34,840 bases of DNA, from the NCBI GenBank assembly GCA_017548485.1, contig JAFYZY010000137.1, forward strand, positions 1 to 34,840. Reading direction: 5' to 3'. Positions 10,915 through 17,803 of this stretch are shown piece after piece. Position 1 is the first letter of the stretch. Each line of letters starts with the position of its first letter. The notes beneath the pieces are model-generated. The model saw only the letters and a list, made by a program, of their open reading frames with translations. It was not told the origin of the DNA and did no database searches. This DNA comes from Oscillospiraceae bacterium. GTDB lineage: Bacteria; Bacillota; Clostridia; Oscillospirales; Ruminococcaceae. The position numbers and the translations under genes are program-made.

Positions 10915-11123
10915 CTTGTCGCTACCTGATATTCCTCACCGAAAGCCTCGACTGTCTCCCCTCCGCGGAGCTTTTTGCCCCTCATCAGGCAGACTTCGCC
11001 GTTGACCTTGACTTCTCCGGCCCTGACCGCTTCATCGGCTTCCCCTCCGGTCATTGCAGCACCGGAGTATTTGAGAAACTGAGCGAGCGTTATGTATTCG
11101 GTGTGTATGACTATCCTATTCAT
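10911..11123 (-). CDS. yaaA: S4-domain RNA-binding protein YaaA
   Basis: Short (70 aa) S4-fold protein commonly encoded between dnaN and recF in Firmicutes and implicated in ribosome assembly. The S4 pattern is visible as ITLAQFLKYSGAAMTGGEADEAVRAGEVKVNGE, followed by RGKKLRGGETVE. The ATG lies inside the end of dnaN (8-base overlap) and the stop overlaps the recF TTG. All three genes are thus translationally linked. Confidence 0.93.
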   Translation of the reverse strand: MNRIVIHTEYITLAQFLKYSGAAMTGGEADEAVRAGEVKVNGEVCLMRGKKLRGGETVEAFGEEYQVATS

Positions 11124-12225
11124 TTGATCTGAGCCTCACCGGAAGGACGAGGTAAAGGAAATCATCCCCTTCCACCGGCACTATCGTCATTGGCATGGTG
11201 GGCTGATTGAGCCTCATTATGACCTTGGGAGTTCCGGCGTTCTTGAGCGCATCGAGTATATATCTGTAGTTGAATCCGATGTCTATCGGATCTCCTTCCA
11301 GACTGCAGTCTATCTCGTCATACACTGAACTTGTCGACGTATTGCAGCTGATGCTGAGCCTTCCGTCCTCAAAATTCATCTTGATGGGGCTCTTGAACCT
11401 GTCGCTTATGATAAGAGAAGCTCTTTCAACCGAATCGGCAAGTGCATCTGTATCTACGACGGCAGTCGTCTTGTAGCTCACAGGAATGCTCTTCTTGTAA
11501 TCGAGGAAATCTCCCTCAAGAAGTCTGGTGACGACCGTATAACCAACAAGATTGAATACCGCATATCTCCTTGCAGTTCCGATGCGGACGTTCTCTTCCC
11601 TGTCACCTATCAGTCTGCTGACTTCCTGCAGCGTCTTGGCCGGGATTATGAAGGACTTGTCTTCCATATAATCCAGTCCGCTCTTCTTCGCAACAGCAAG
11701 TCTGTGTCCGTCTACCGAGACTACGGTCAGAGTACCGTCTTCAAAGATGAATTTGCTTCCTGTGTGGACCGGTTTCTGATCGCTCACGGAGACTGCATAT
11801 ATGGTCTTGGAGATGAGTTCCTGCACATCCTGACCAGCGATGGAAAAAGTGGAATCAGTATCAGGAACCGGAAGCTCCGGAAAATCAGATGAAGGGAGTC
11901 CCATGAATGAATACCTTGTGGCTCCGCTGTTTATCTTCACCATCAGATTGGGTTCGGTCTCTATCTGTACGCTTTCTCCCTCGCTCTTCCTCAGTATCTC
12001 TCCGAGAAGCCTGGCATTGATCACTATATCGCCCGGTTCATAAATATCGGCAGGCGTGTATGTGATTATTCCAAGTTCGAGGTCATATGCCGTCAGTTTC
12101 AAAGAATTCTCTTCGCACTGGAAGAGAATTCCTTCCATTGCGGGGACCGGTGATTTTGAACTGACTGCTCTTCCCACTCCGGTGATTGCCGTGAGTAGCT
12201 CGTTTCTGCTGCAGATGATCTTCAT
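11116..12225 (-). CDS. dnaN: DNA polymerase III beta subunit (sliding clamp)
   Basis: Beta clamp that encircles DNA and tethers the replicase. The 369 aa match the usual length. The N-terminus MKIICSRNELLTAI is typical. The middle contains SVDGHRLAVAKK, and the C-terminus ends in FLYLVLPVRLRSNE, the conserved strand next to the partner-binding cleft. The ATG is preceded by AGGAGCAAAAA. It is separated from dnaA by 216 bases carrying repeats of the putative DnaA-binding motif, and it heads the dnaN-yaaA-recF-remB-gyrB-gyrA run. A separate weak promoter (TCGACA, 17 bases, TAAATA on the minus strand near 12280-12251) is possible. Confidence 0.97.
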   Translation of the reverse strand: MKIICSRNELLTAITGVGRAVSSKSPVPAMEGILFQCEENSLKLTAYDLELGIITYTPADIYEPGDIVINARLLGEILRKSEGESVQIETEPNLMVKINSGATRYSFMGLPSSDFPELPVPDTDSTFSIAGQDVQELISKTIYAVSVSDQKPVHTGSKFIFEDGTLTVVSVDGHRLAVAKKSGLDYMEDKSFIIPAKTLQEVSRLIGDREENVRIGTARRYAVFNLVGYTVVTRLLEGDFLDYKKSIPVSYKTTAVVDTDALADSVERASLIISDRFKSPIKMNFEDGRLSISCNTSTSSVYDEIDCSLEGDPIDIGFNYRYILDALKNAGTPKVIMRLNQPTMPMTIVPVEGDDFLYLVLPVRLRSNE

Positions 12226-12288
12226 TTTTTGCTCCTGTACATGTATTCTTAATGATTTATTTAGTATCAGTATTAGAGGCTGTCGATC

Positions 12289-12297
12289 TGTTGAAAA
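12289..12297 (+). repeat. Candidate DnaA box variant TGTTGAAAA (copy 1)
   Basis: Nine-base element TGTTGAAAA (reverse TTTTCAACA), two mismatches from the standard box TTATCCACA. Identical to the copy at 12404-12412. Confidence 0.45.
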
Positions 12298-12403
12298 GTG
12301 CGGTTTTTTCCTTTAAATAAAGGGTTTTTACAAAATGACGCAGTCAGTTTCGTGTCAGCATTTTTTATGAAATAAAGACCTGAAAAGAGACCGTTGTAAA
12401 TGA

Positions 12404-12433
12404 TGTTGAAAACTGAGTGTTGAATGTTGAATA
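12404..12433 (+). repeat. Cluster of three candidate DnaA box variants
   Basis: TGTTGAAAA (12404-12412), TGTTGAATG (12418-12426) and TGTTGAATA (12425-12433) lie in the same orientation within 30 bases, directly after the dnaA stop codon. Starts are 14 and 7 bases apart. Orientation and clustering resemble DnaA-box arrays. Confidence 0.5.
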
Positions 12434-12441
12434 TTTGTTCA

Positions 12442-13746
12442 TCACTGCTGACAGTTCTTGATTATGTCCTCTATTATCGACTTGAGATTTCTGTCTTCTT
12501 CCGTCTGCCGGATGATCTTGTCGATGGCATAGACGACTGTCGCATGATTTCGGTTGAATTCGTTTCCTATCTTGTCGAGAGTGTTTCCCGTCACTTCTCT
12601 TATGATATACATGGAGACCTGCCTGGCCTGGGATATCTGGGCGTTCTGTCTGCTGGAGCGGATATCCTCCGCAGTCACATTGAATGTCCTGGCTACCTCC
12701 CCTATTATCTTGTCGACTGTTGCAGGCCACGGCATCTGTTCGTTCACGATATCCTGGATCGCGTCATGAGCTGCGTCCAGATTTGGATCCGCACCGTTTA
12801 TCAGGGAGTATGCATAGAGTTTTTTGACAGCTCCTTCAAGCTGCCTGACGTCGTTCTTGAGGTGTTTTGCGATATATTCCGCCACTTCGGGAGCAAGTGT
12901 CATGTTCATATCGTTCGCCTTGCGGTACAGTATCGAGATCCTGGTCTCGATATCCGGCGGCTTGACGTCGGCAAGAAGACCCCATTCGAACCTGGTGCGG
13001 AGCCTGTCCTCAAGGCTCTTGATCTCCCTGGGAGGGCGGTCTGATGTCAGAACTATCTGTTTATGGGCTTCATGCAGAGCGTTGAAGGTGTGGAAGAACT
13101 CCTCCTGAGTGGATTCCTTTCCTCCTATGAACTGCACATCGTCCACCAGCAGCACGTCCACATTGCGGTATTTCTCATGGAAAGGCTCAGTGGAACCGGT
13201 TCCTATCGCGGCGATCAGCTCGTTGGTGAAAGCGTCTCCTCCGATATAAAGAACATTCAGTTCGGGCCTTGTTTCCGAGAGCTGGTTCTTTATGGCCATG
13301 AGAAGGTGTGTCTTCCCCAGACCGGAAGGGCCGTAGATGAACAGCGGGTTATAGGCGTTGGAAGGATTCGCGGCAACGGCCACGGCAGCGGCGTGTGCGA
13401 ATCTGTTGTCAGGGCCTATGACGAAATTGTCAAAAGTATAGGATGATGTCTGGGACGCCGGCTTTGTTTCCTGTACCGGTTCAGCAGGCTGAGGCTCGCT
13501 GTCCCTTGTCACGATCGAAAGCTCAAGATCATAGCCCATGACTGCTTCAAAGCCCTGGCGCAGCAGAGACAGATATCTGCTTTCTACGGTCTGCCGTATG
13601 AAATCGGAGGATACCGACACCACAGCGCTGTCCACGGAGTAGGATACCGCTTCGATCCCCTTGATCCAAAGATTGTAGGCGGCATCCGGCATGTATTCCC
13701 TGCAGTACTCCTTGACTGCCTCAAGACACTGGGAGAAAGATTCCAT
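12442..13746 (-). CDS. dnaA: Chromosomal replication initiator DnaA, divergent DNA-binding domain
   Basis: DnaA melts the origin and is 434 aa here. Domain I is residues 1-80, followed by a short linker. The AAA+ core has Walker A YGPSGLGKTH (139-147), Walker B VLLVDDVQF (198-206) and the sensor/arginine-finger region SLEDRLRTRFEWGL. Domain IV starts near 345. Its signature reads IGNEFNRNHATV (393-404), where most bacteria have IGxxFGGRDHTTV: one residue is missing, Asp433 (E. coli) is Asn400 and Thr435 is Ala402. The minor-groove Arg399 aligns with Gln367 in SSRQNAQISQARQ. His401 is kept. The ATG follows GAGG at 9 bases. A strong promoter overlaps a TGTTGAA element, so autoregulation is likely. 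Confidence 0.97.
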   Translation of the reverse strand: MESFSQCLEAVKEYCREYMPDAAYNLWIKGIEAVSYSVDSAVVSVSSDFIRQTVESRYLSLLRQGFEAVMGYDLELSIVTRDSEPQPAEPVQETKPASQTSSYTFDNFVIGPDNRFAHAAAVAVAANPSNAYNPLFIYGPSGLGKTHLLMAIKNQLSETRPELNVLYIGGDAFTNELIAAIGTGSTEPFHEKYRNVDVLLVDDVQFIGGKESTQEEFFHTFNALHEAHKQIVLTSDRPPREIKSLEDRLRTRFEWGLLADVKPPDIETRISILYRKANDMNMTLAPEVAEYIAKHLKNDVRQLEGAVKKLYAYSLINGADPNLDAAHDAIQDIVNEQMPWPATVDKIIGEVARTFNVTAEDIRSSRQNAQISQARQVSMYIIREVTGNTLDKIGNEFNRNHATVVYAIDKIIRQTEEDRNLKSIIEDIIKNCQQ

Positions 13747-13756
13747 AAAGATTGTC

Positions 13757-13817
13757 CTCGGTAAACATAATAAAGAATATATAAATACAATAATAATACA
13801 GATTAATTATACAACTG
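13757..13817. other. Very AT-rich stretch upstream of dnaA, candidate unwinding region
   Basis: Almost pure A/T over about 55 bases, with runs such as ATAATAAAG and AATAATAATAC. It contains the -10 box of the dnaA promoter and an imperfect box TTATACAAC (13807-13815). It could be a duplex-unwinding element or simply the dnaA leader. The sequence alone does not decide. Confidence 0.4.
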
Positions 13818-13834
13818 CAGCAGAGGGCTTTCAA
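13806..13834 (-). promoter_or_regulatory. dnaA promoter
   Basis: On the minus strand, TTGAAA (13834-13829), a 17-base spacer and perfect TATAAT (13811-13806), about 60 bases before the dnaA ATG. The -35 lies inside the repeat element TGTTGAAAG. Confidence 0.85.
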
Positions 13835-13836
13835 CA
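13828..13836 (-). repeat. Candidate DnaA box variant over the dnaA -35
   Basis: TGTTGAAAG on the minus strand (CTTTCAACA on plus), the same core as the four copies downstream of dnaA. Binding here would block the dnaA promoter. Confidence 0.45.
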
Positions 13837-14017
13837 AGGAAACACGTTCAGAGGCACAAAAAAACGCCCAGAATCAAAAGAGCATGTTTTTCGTTAACTT
13901 ACCCAAAAACCGCCAATCGGCCTGTTTGCGTACGTTTTGCCTTATATTGAGAAAAAACGGGCTTTTTTGCGTTTCCGGATCCGTATAATGATACGGAAGA
14001 CGAACGCCGAATCCTTC
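13837..14017. other. Spacer between dnaA promoter and rpmH promoter
   Basis: No gene is seen. The stretch includes an A6-CGGGC-T6 inverted tract (13952-13968), likely intrinsically bent, and a 7-bp inverted repeat TCCGTAT-AATG-ATACGGA (13980-13997) containing TATAAT without a matching -35. It divides the two divergent replichore transcripts and lies in the presumed oriC. Confidence 0.5.
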
Positions 14018-14046
14018 TTGACAAGGTAAATGCCTTTAGATATACT
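14018..14046 (+). promoter_or_regulatory. rpmH operon promoter
   Basis: Consensus TTGACA (14018-14023), a 17-base spacer and TATACT (14041-14046), 37 bases before the rpmH ATG. It should drive rpmH-rnpA-yidD-yidC-jag. Confidence 0.92.
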
Positions 14047-14083
14047 TTTCCTTTGCAAGGTAAAAATAGAAGGAGTATTTCCT

Positions 14084-14218
14084 ATGAGACCCACATATCA
14101 TCCTAAAAAACGCGCCCGCAAGGTCGTACATGGCTTCCGCAAGAGGATGTCCACATCCAACGGCCGCAAGGTATTGGCGCGCCGCCGTGCGCGTGGCAGG
14201 GCCCGCCTGACAGCGTAA
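14084..14218 (+). CDS. rpmH: 50S ribosomal protein L34
   Basis: L34 is a tiny basic protein (44 aa) of the large subunit. The sequence shows the family pattern: [21 protein letters not shown], then [19 protein letters not shown]. The second residue is Arg-Pro rather than the usual Lys-Arg. The start is fixed by the conserved N-terminus and by AGAAGGAG 9 bases upstream. An in-frame upstream start at 14030 lies inside the promoter and is rejected. A hairpin follows before rnpA. Confidence 0.97.
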   Translation: MRPTYHPKKRARKVVHGFRKRMSTSNGRKVLARRRARGRARLTA

Positions 14219-14222
14219 AATA

Positions 14223-14247
14223 AAAGCCAACCTGCAAGGCTGGCTTT
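14223..14247 (+). terminator. Hairpin between rpmH and rnpA (partial terminator)
   Basis: An 11-bp stem AAAGCCAACCT/AGGCTGGCTTT with one mismatch and a 3-base loop is followed by ATTATTATG rather than a clean T run. This fits attenuation that lets much more rpmH than rnpA mRNA be made. Confidence 0.55.
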
Positions 14248-14266
14248 ATTATTATGCAGGTTTTTA

Positions 14267-14602
14267 ATGAGATTTGAGACCATCAACAGGAACTATCTGT
14301 TCCTCAGAGCTTATAAGAGCCGGATCAGTTATGTGTCTCCGCTGATAGTGACCTATATAGTCAGGAGAAAGAGCGGGGGACTGCGGCTCGGAATAACGAC
14401 AGGGAAGAAGATAGGCTGCGCAGTCGAGAGAAACAGGGCAAGGCGGGTCGTCAGGGCAGCCGCAGCCCAGCTTCTGCAGGACACCGAAGACAGCGTGGAT
14501 ATCGTTATAGTATGCAGACATCCCTCCTGCAAGGCGTCCAGCAACGAGATAAGGGATGTTCTCAGAGAGCACCTGACCGCTGCGGGAGTCAAAGTATGCT
14601 GA
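14267..14602 (+). CDS. rnpA: Ribonuclease P protein component
   Basis: Protein subunit that assists the RNase P RNA in cutting 5' leaders from pre-tRNA. The 111-aa basic protein has [26 protein letters not shown], including the RNR motif that contacts the RNA, and the C-terminal [10 protein letters not shown] strand. It follows rpmH as in nearly all bacteria, with an AGG at a short distance from the ATG. Its end overlaps the start of yidD by 7 bases. Confidence 0.96.
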   Translation: MRFETINRNYLFLRAYKSRISYVSPLIVTYIVRRKSGGLRLGITTGKKIGCAVERNRARRVVRAAAAQLLQDTEDSVDIVIVCRHPSCKASSNEIRDVLREHLTAAGVKVC

Positions 14603-14844
14603 GCAGACTTCTTATAGGCACTGTCAGACTTTACCAGAAACTCATCTCACCTCTGATAGGCAGCAACTGCAGGTATATCCCGACCTGCAGCGAATACATG
14701 ATAGAGGCGATCCGCATCCACGGCCCTTTAAAGGGGGTCTGGCTGGGGATCCGCCGCATAGCGCGGTGCAGCCCTTTCGGCGGATGGGGATATGACCCTG
14801 TCCCGCAGAAAAAAGGGAACGGAGCACCGGAGAATAATCGTTGA
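14596..14844 (+). CDS. yidD: Membrane protein insertion efficiency factor YidD
   Basis: Small (82 aa) basic protein of the YidD family, which helps YidC insert membrane proteins. Features are [32 protein letters not shown] with the two conserved Cys, [24 protein letters not shown], and a basic tail. A longer in-frame start at 14512 lies inside rnpA and is unlikely. The ATG at 14596 starts at the conserved residues and overlaps the rnpA stop. Confidence 0.95.
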   Translation: MLSRLLIGTVRLYQKLISPLIGSNCRYIPTCSEYMIEAIRIHGPLKGVWLGIRRIARCSPFGGWGYDPVPQKKGNGAPENNR

Positions 14845-14860
14845 TCTTGGAGGAAAGAAA

Positions 14861-15922
14861 ATGTCACTTATAAGCGGCATTATCGCTTACCCGCTCGGAT
14901 ATTTGATGAAAGGCTGCTACTGGCTGGTCACGGAGATCCTCCACCTGCCTCTGTCCTATGTAGCAGCTTTGTTCCTTTTCACGCTGCTGACGAAGATCCT
15001 CATGTTCCCCATAAGCGTAAAGCAGCACAAGGCCACAGCTACCATGTCCGCTTTCAATCCCATGATCGAAGACCTCAGGACAAGGTACAAGAACGACCAG
15101 AACAAGCTCAATGAGGAGCTGGGAAAACTTCAGATGGATTACGGCTACAGCCCCACCGCAGGGTGCGCGCCTATGGCCGTCAACCTTCTTATAATGTTCG
15201 GACTGGTCGAAGTCATCTATAAACCCCTTACATACATGCTCACACTGCCCAAAGCTCTCATCTCCTCGCTGTCCGCGAAGACCATCGAGCTCATGGCTGC
15301 TGCCGGAACGACGGTCAATGCCAACGACAGGATGGTGGAGACCTACATCATCGGACAGGTAAAGAGCAATTTCGCAGCGTTCTCCGAATTCACTGCCGAA
15401 TACGGCAGCGAACTTGCCAAGATCAAGGATCTTGACATGAGCATCGGAAGCATAAATCTTTATAGCAAACCCGAGCTGGCGTTGAGCCTAGCTCTGTTGA
15501 TACCGCTGTTTTCTATCGTTACCCAGATCATTTCCTCTGTCTTCATGATGAAAAGCTCTGGATCCATGAGCGGAAACGCGGCAGGACAGATGCGTACCAC
15601 TGTCATCTCCACAAGCATCCTGTTCGCGGTGTTTTCTTTTATGTATCCGCTGGGATTCAGCCTGTACTGGGGCTTTTCAAACCTGCTGTCACTTCTTCAG
15701 AGCGTGATCCTGAACAAGCTCTATGATCCGGAGAAACTCAAGGAAGAGCTGCTCGAGAAGATCAAACAGAAGAAGAAGGAAAAGAATGCAAGAAAAAAGG
15801 TGTCGGTCGTTGATAAGGCGACGGGCGAGGTAACGGAAAAGGAAGTTTCTGCATCTGAAGCTGACAGGATCCGCCTGCAGCGCGCACGGGAAATAGACAA
15901 AGAGCGGTACGGAGACGAATAA
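14861..15922 (+). CDS. yidC: Membrane protein insertase YidC/Oxa1 (SpoIIIJ type)
   Basis: YidC inserts and folds membrane proteins. The 353-aa Gram-positive form lacks the large periplasmic domain. Transmembrane segments are seen near the N-terminus (IISGIIAYPLGYLM region), at SYVAALFLFTLLTKILMFPI, CAPMAVNLLIMFGLVEVIY, a segment before residue 240, and TVISTSILFAVFSFMYPLGF. QHKATATMSAFNPMIEDLRTRY is the typical cytosolic hairpin. Between the third and fourth segments there is an extracellular insert of about 80 residues. The tail (about 300-353) is Lys/Glu-rich. Start is the ATG with GGAGG, not the in-frame start at 14792 inside yidD. Confidence 0.95.
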   Translation: MSLISGIIAYPLGYLMKGCYWLVTEILHLPLSYVAALFLFTLLTKILMFPISVKQHKATATMSAFNPMIEDLRTRYKNDQNKLNEELGKLQMDYGYSPTAGCAPMAVNLLIMFGLVEVIYKPLTYMLTLPKALISSLSAKTIELMAAAGTTVNANDRMVETYIIGQVKSNFAAFSEFTAEYGSELAKIKDLDMSIGSINLYSKPELALSLALLIPLFSIVTQIISSVFMMKSSGSMSGNAAGQMRTTVISTSILFAVFSFMYPLGFSLYWGFSNLLSLLQSVILNKLYDPEKLKEELLEKIKQKKKEKNARKKVSVVDKATGEVTEKEVSASEADRIRLQRAREIDKERYGDE

Positions 15923-15935
15923 GAGAGGTATTGCA

Positions 15936-17123
15936 ATGTCTGAGATCGTGATGCGGGGCAAGACAGTAGAAGAAGCGCTGGATCTTGCCTGCCGGGAGCT
16001 GGGGGTCTCCCGCGATGATGTGACTTACCAGATCATCGAAATGCCCCAGAAAGTACTGTTTTTCTCAAAACCCGCCAAGATATCCGTCAAGGTCAAAGAG
16101 GACGACTTTTCACTGAACGATCTGTTCAGGGACTACGGATCAGATGAAAAGGGAAAGACCGGGGGAGAGAAGACCAAGGATCAGAAGAACCAGAAAAACC
16201 AGAAGAATCAGAAGAACAAGGACCAGAAGAACGCTTCCGGGAACGTAAAGCAGGAGAAAGAGCCGCAGCCCGAGAAGAAGGAAGAGAAGAGCGACGCGGC
16301 AGTCGGGACCCAGGAGTCCAAGAACAGCCGCAACAAGAAGAAAAAGAACAGGAACAACAAGAACCGCGATAATTCCAGAAAGGAAGAAGCGAAGGAGCAG
16401 AAGAAGGAAGAAGTCGTTCCGGCAGCTGAGGACAGCGCAGTGCAGGAAGACGACGGACCGGAAGAAGTCCTGGAGCCGGTGGAAGAGAAGGATCTGCCCG
16501 CGCGCGCGGTATACGCTCTGGCATATCTCAAGCAGATCGCTGCTGTTATGGGACTTGAGAAGATCGATTATTCCTTTGCAAAGACAGACAGAGGGATAAG
16601 GATCATCCTCAACGGAGAAGATGCCCCGGTCCTCATCGGCAGACGCGGAGATACGATGGATGCCCTCCAGTATCTGTGCACGGTAGCATCGTCCAGAGAG
16701 GACGGCGAGTACTGCAGGATCACCCTTGACATAGAAGGGTACCGCGCACGCCGGGAGGAGTCTCTAAAGGAGCTGGCAGCCAAGATGGCCGCCAAGGTAA
16801 AGAAGACCAGGCGCAGCCAGACACTCGAACCCATGAATCCTTATGAGCGCAGGATAGTGCACGCCGCAGTGCAGAAGATAGAGGGTGTTGCTTCCCACTC
16901 AATAGGAACGGAGCCTTACAGAAAGGTCATCATCACTCTGGAAGGAGCCTCCCAGGACCGCAGGAACCGCAACCGCGGCGGAAGGAAGAACGACGGGGGA
17001 GAGAACAGAAACAACAGGCAGACTGCTTCCGCACTGCAGGTCAAGACGCCTATCCCCGTAAGGAAAGAGCTCAAGAGCCAGGAAGAGTTTATCGGAAACC
17101 TTTACGGAAAAATCGAGTTATAA
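15936..17123 (+). CDS. jag: RNA-binding protein Jag (KhpB/EloR type)
   Basis: Jag binds RNA and in Firmicutes influences cell elongation and division together with KhpA. The 395 aa contain a Jag_N domain (1-52, with GKTVEEALDLACRELG and MPQKVLFFSKPAKISV), a charged linker of about 120 residues rich in Lys, Asn, Gln and Glu, a KH domain (about 190-260; LNGEDAPVLIGRRGDTMDAL) and an R3H domain (about 262-335; NPYERRIVHAAVQ and GTEPYRKVII). A further ~60-residue Arg/Asn/Gly-rich tail is longer than usual. The linker begins with tandem QKN repeats. It follows yidC by 13 bases and ends at a compound hairpin. Confidence 0.95.
   Translation: MSEIVMRGKTVEEALDLACRELGVSRDDVTYQIIEMPQKVLFFSKPAKISVKVKEDDFSLNDLFRDYGSDEKGKTGGEKTKDQKNQKNQKNQKNKDQKNASGNVKQEKEPQPEKKEEKSDAAVGTQESKNSRNKKKKNRNNKNRDNSRKEEAKEQKKEEVVPAAEDSAVQEDDGPEEVLEPVEEKDLPARAVYALAYLKQIAAVMGLEKIDYSFAKTDRGIRIILNGEDAPVLIGRRGDTMDALQYLCTVASSREDGEYCRITLDIEGYRARREESLKELAAKMAAKVKKTRRSQTLEPMNPYERRIVHAAVQKIEGVASHSIGTEPYRKVIITLEGASQDRRNRNRGGRKNDGGENRNNRQTASALQVKTPIPVRKELKSQEEFIGNLYGKIEL
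16182..16232 (+). repeat. Nine-base tandem repeat inside jag (QKN units)
   Basis: Units CAGAAGAAC, CAGAAAAAC, CAGAAGAAT and CAGAAGAAC in a row (16182-16217), then AAGGAC and one further CAGAAGAAC. They encode QKN repeats in the Jag linker. Copy-number change would stay in frame. Confidence 0.85.
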
Positions 17124-17195
17124 GACACACCGAGGTCAAAGGTCGGCGTGTCCCCGTTTATGCGAGGGACAGGATACCTTTGACCTTTTTTTCTT
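17124..17195 (+). terminator. Compound terminator after jag with a competing upstream hairpin
   Basis: The perfect 11-bp stem AGGTCAAAGGT (17133-17143) / ACCTTTGACCT (17176-17186) runs into TTTTTTTCTT. Inside it is a second stem TGTCCC/GGGACA (17149-17154/17166-17171). A competing hairpin GACACACCGA/TCGGCGTGTC (17124-17133/17143-17152, one mismatch) uses the same bases. It closes the rpmH-jag operon or works as a leader for the next gene. Confidence 0.8.
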
Positions 17196-17241
17196 CCGGA
17201 CGGAAGAACACAACAGATTTTATTTGAAAGGGGAATAACGG

Positions 17242-17802
17242 ATGGTTTTGCTGGTCAACGCATGTGCGAGAGCGGAGTCCAGAACGCTCCCTCTGGCAGA
17301 GAAAGCTGCAGAAAAGGTATCGAAAGACGTAGTGAGGCTCGATCTCTACGATCAGGGACTGGTCCCTGTGGACCGTGGGATGCTTGAGAGACGCGAGGCA
17401 TTCATCGCACGCAAAGAATTCTCGGACGATATGTTCCGGCTCGCCCACCAGTTCAGGGAGGCGGAGAACGTCGTCATAGCAGCTCCATTCTGGGACCTCT
17501 CGGTGCCGGCGGTCCTCAAGTGCTATATCGAGCATCTGTGCGTGAGAGATCTTGTGTTCGAGTACAGCGACGAAGGCGTGGCAAAAGGGCTCTGCAAGGG
17601 AAAGAGGCTCGTATATGTGACTACCGCAGGAGGTTATATCCCCGAGAACGACCACGGATACAGCTATGTCAGAGACGTCTTCACGGAGTTCTTCGGATTC
17701 ACCGATACCCTGTGCATAAAGGCGGAAGGACTGGACATCACCGGAATGGATGTGGACGCTATACTCAAAGCGGCGGAGAAGGAGATAGAGGAGAAGGTCT
17801 GA
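17242..17802 (+). CDS. Flavodoxin-fold NAD(P)H-dependent oxidoreductase (azoreductase-like)
   Basis: A 186-aa protein of the NAD(P)H-quinone reductase/FMN azoreductase family, which moves two electrons from NAD(P)H to quinones, azo or nitro compounds through FMN. Visible marks are the first beta strand VLLVNACARAESRT with a phosphate loop, the VVIAAPFWDLSVPAVLKCYIEHL motif (normally P-x-W-N-F-x-x-P) and the second flavin loop VTTAGGYIP. The substrate cannot be told. It lies between jag and mnmE, where Firmicutes usually have neither gene nor leader, and it ends one base before the mnmE ATG, so the two are co-translated. Confidence 0.85.
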   Translation: MVLLVNACARAESRTLPLAEKAAEKVSKDVVRLDLYDQGLVPVDRGMLERREAFIARKEFSDDMFRLAHQFREAENVVIAAPFWDLSVPAVLKCYIEHLCVRDLVFEYSDEGVAKGLCKGKRLVYVTTAGGYIPENDHGYSYVRDVFTEFFGFTDTLCIKAEGLDITGMDVDAILKAAEKEIEEKV

Positions 17803-17803
17803 T

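Larger units (their letters stand above)
12226..12441. other. dnaA-dnaN intergenic region, candidate part of oriC
   Basis: This 216-base AT-rich spacer holds no ORF of substance. It contains four copies of TGTTGAA on the plus strand (12289, 12404, 12418, 12425), a related CGTTGTAAA (12392-12400) and an AT-rich palindrome CCTTTAAATAAAGG (12310-12323). I find no canonical TTATNCACA box. Together with the dnaA-rpmH spacer it is the best place for a bipartite origin of the Bacillus type. This is inference from position and repeats. Confidence 0.6.

Noticed and set aside
14030..14083. In-frame extension upstream of rpmH
   Set aside because: It would start inside the -10 region of the rpmH promoter; L34 has a fixed N-terminus at 14084.
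12226..14083. Canonical DnaA boxes TTATNCACA
   Set aside because: Searched by eye on both strands in the two origin spacers; only imperfect matches such as TTATACAAC were seen.
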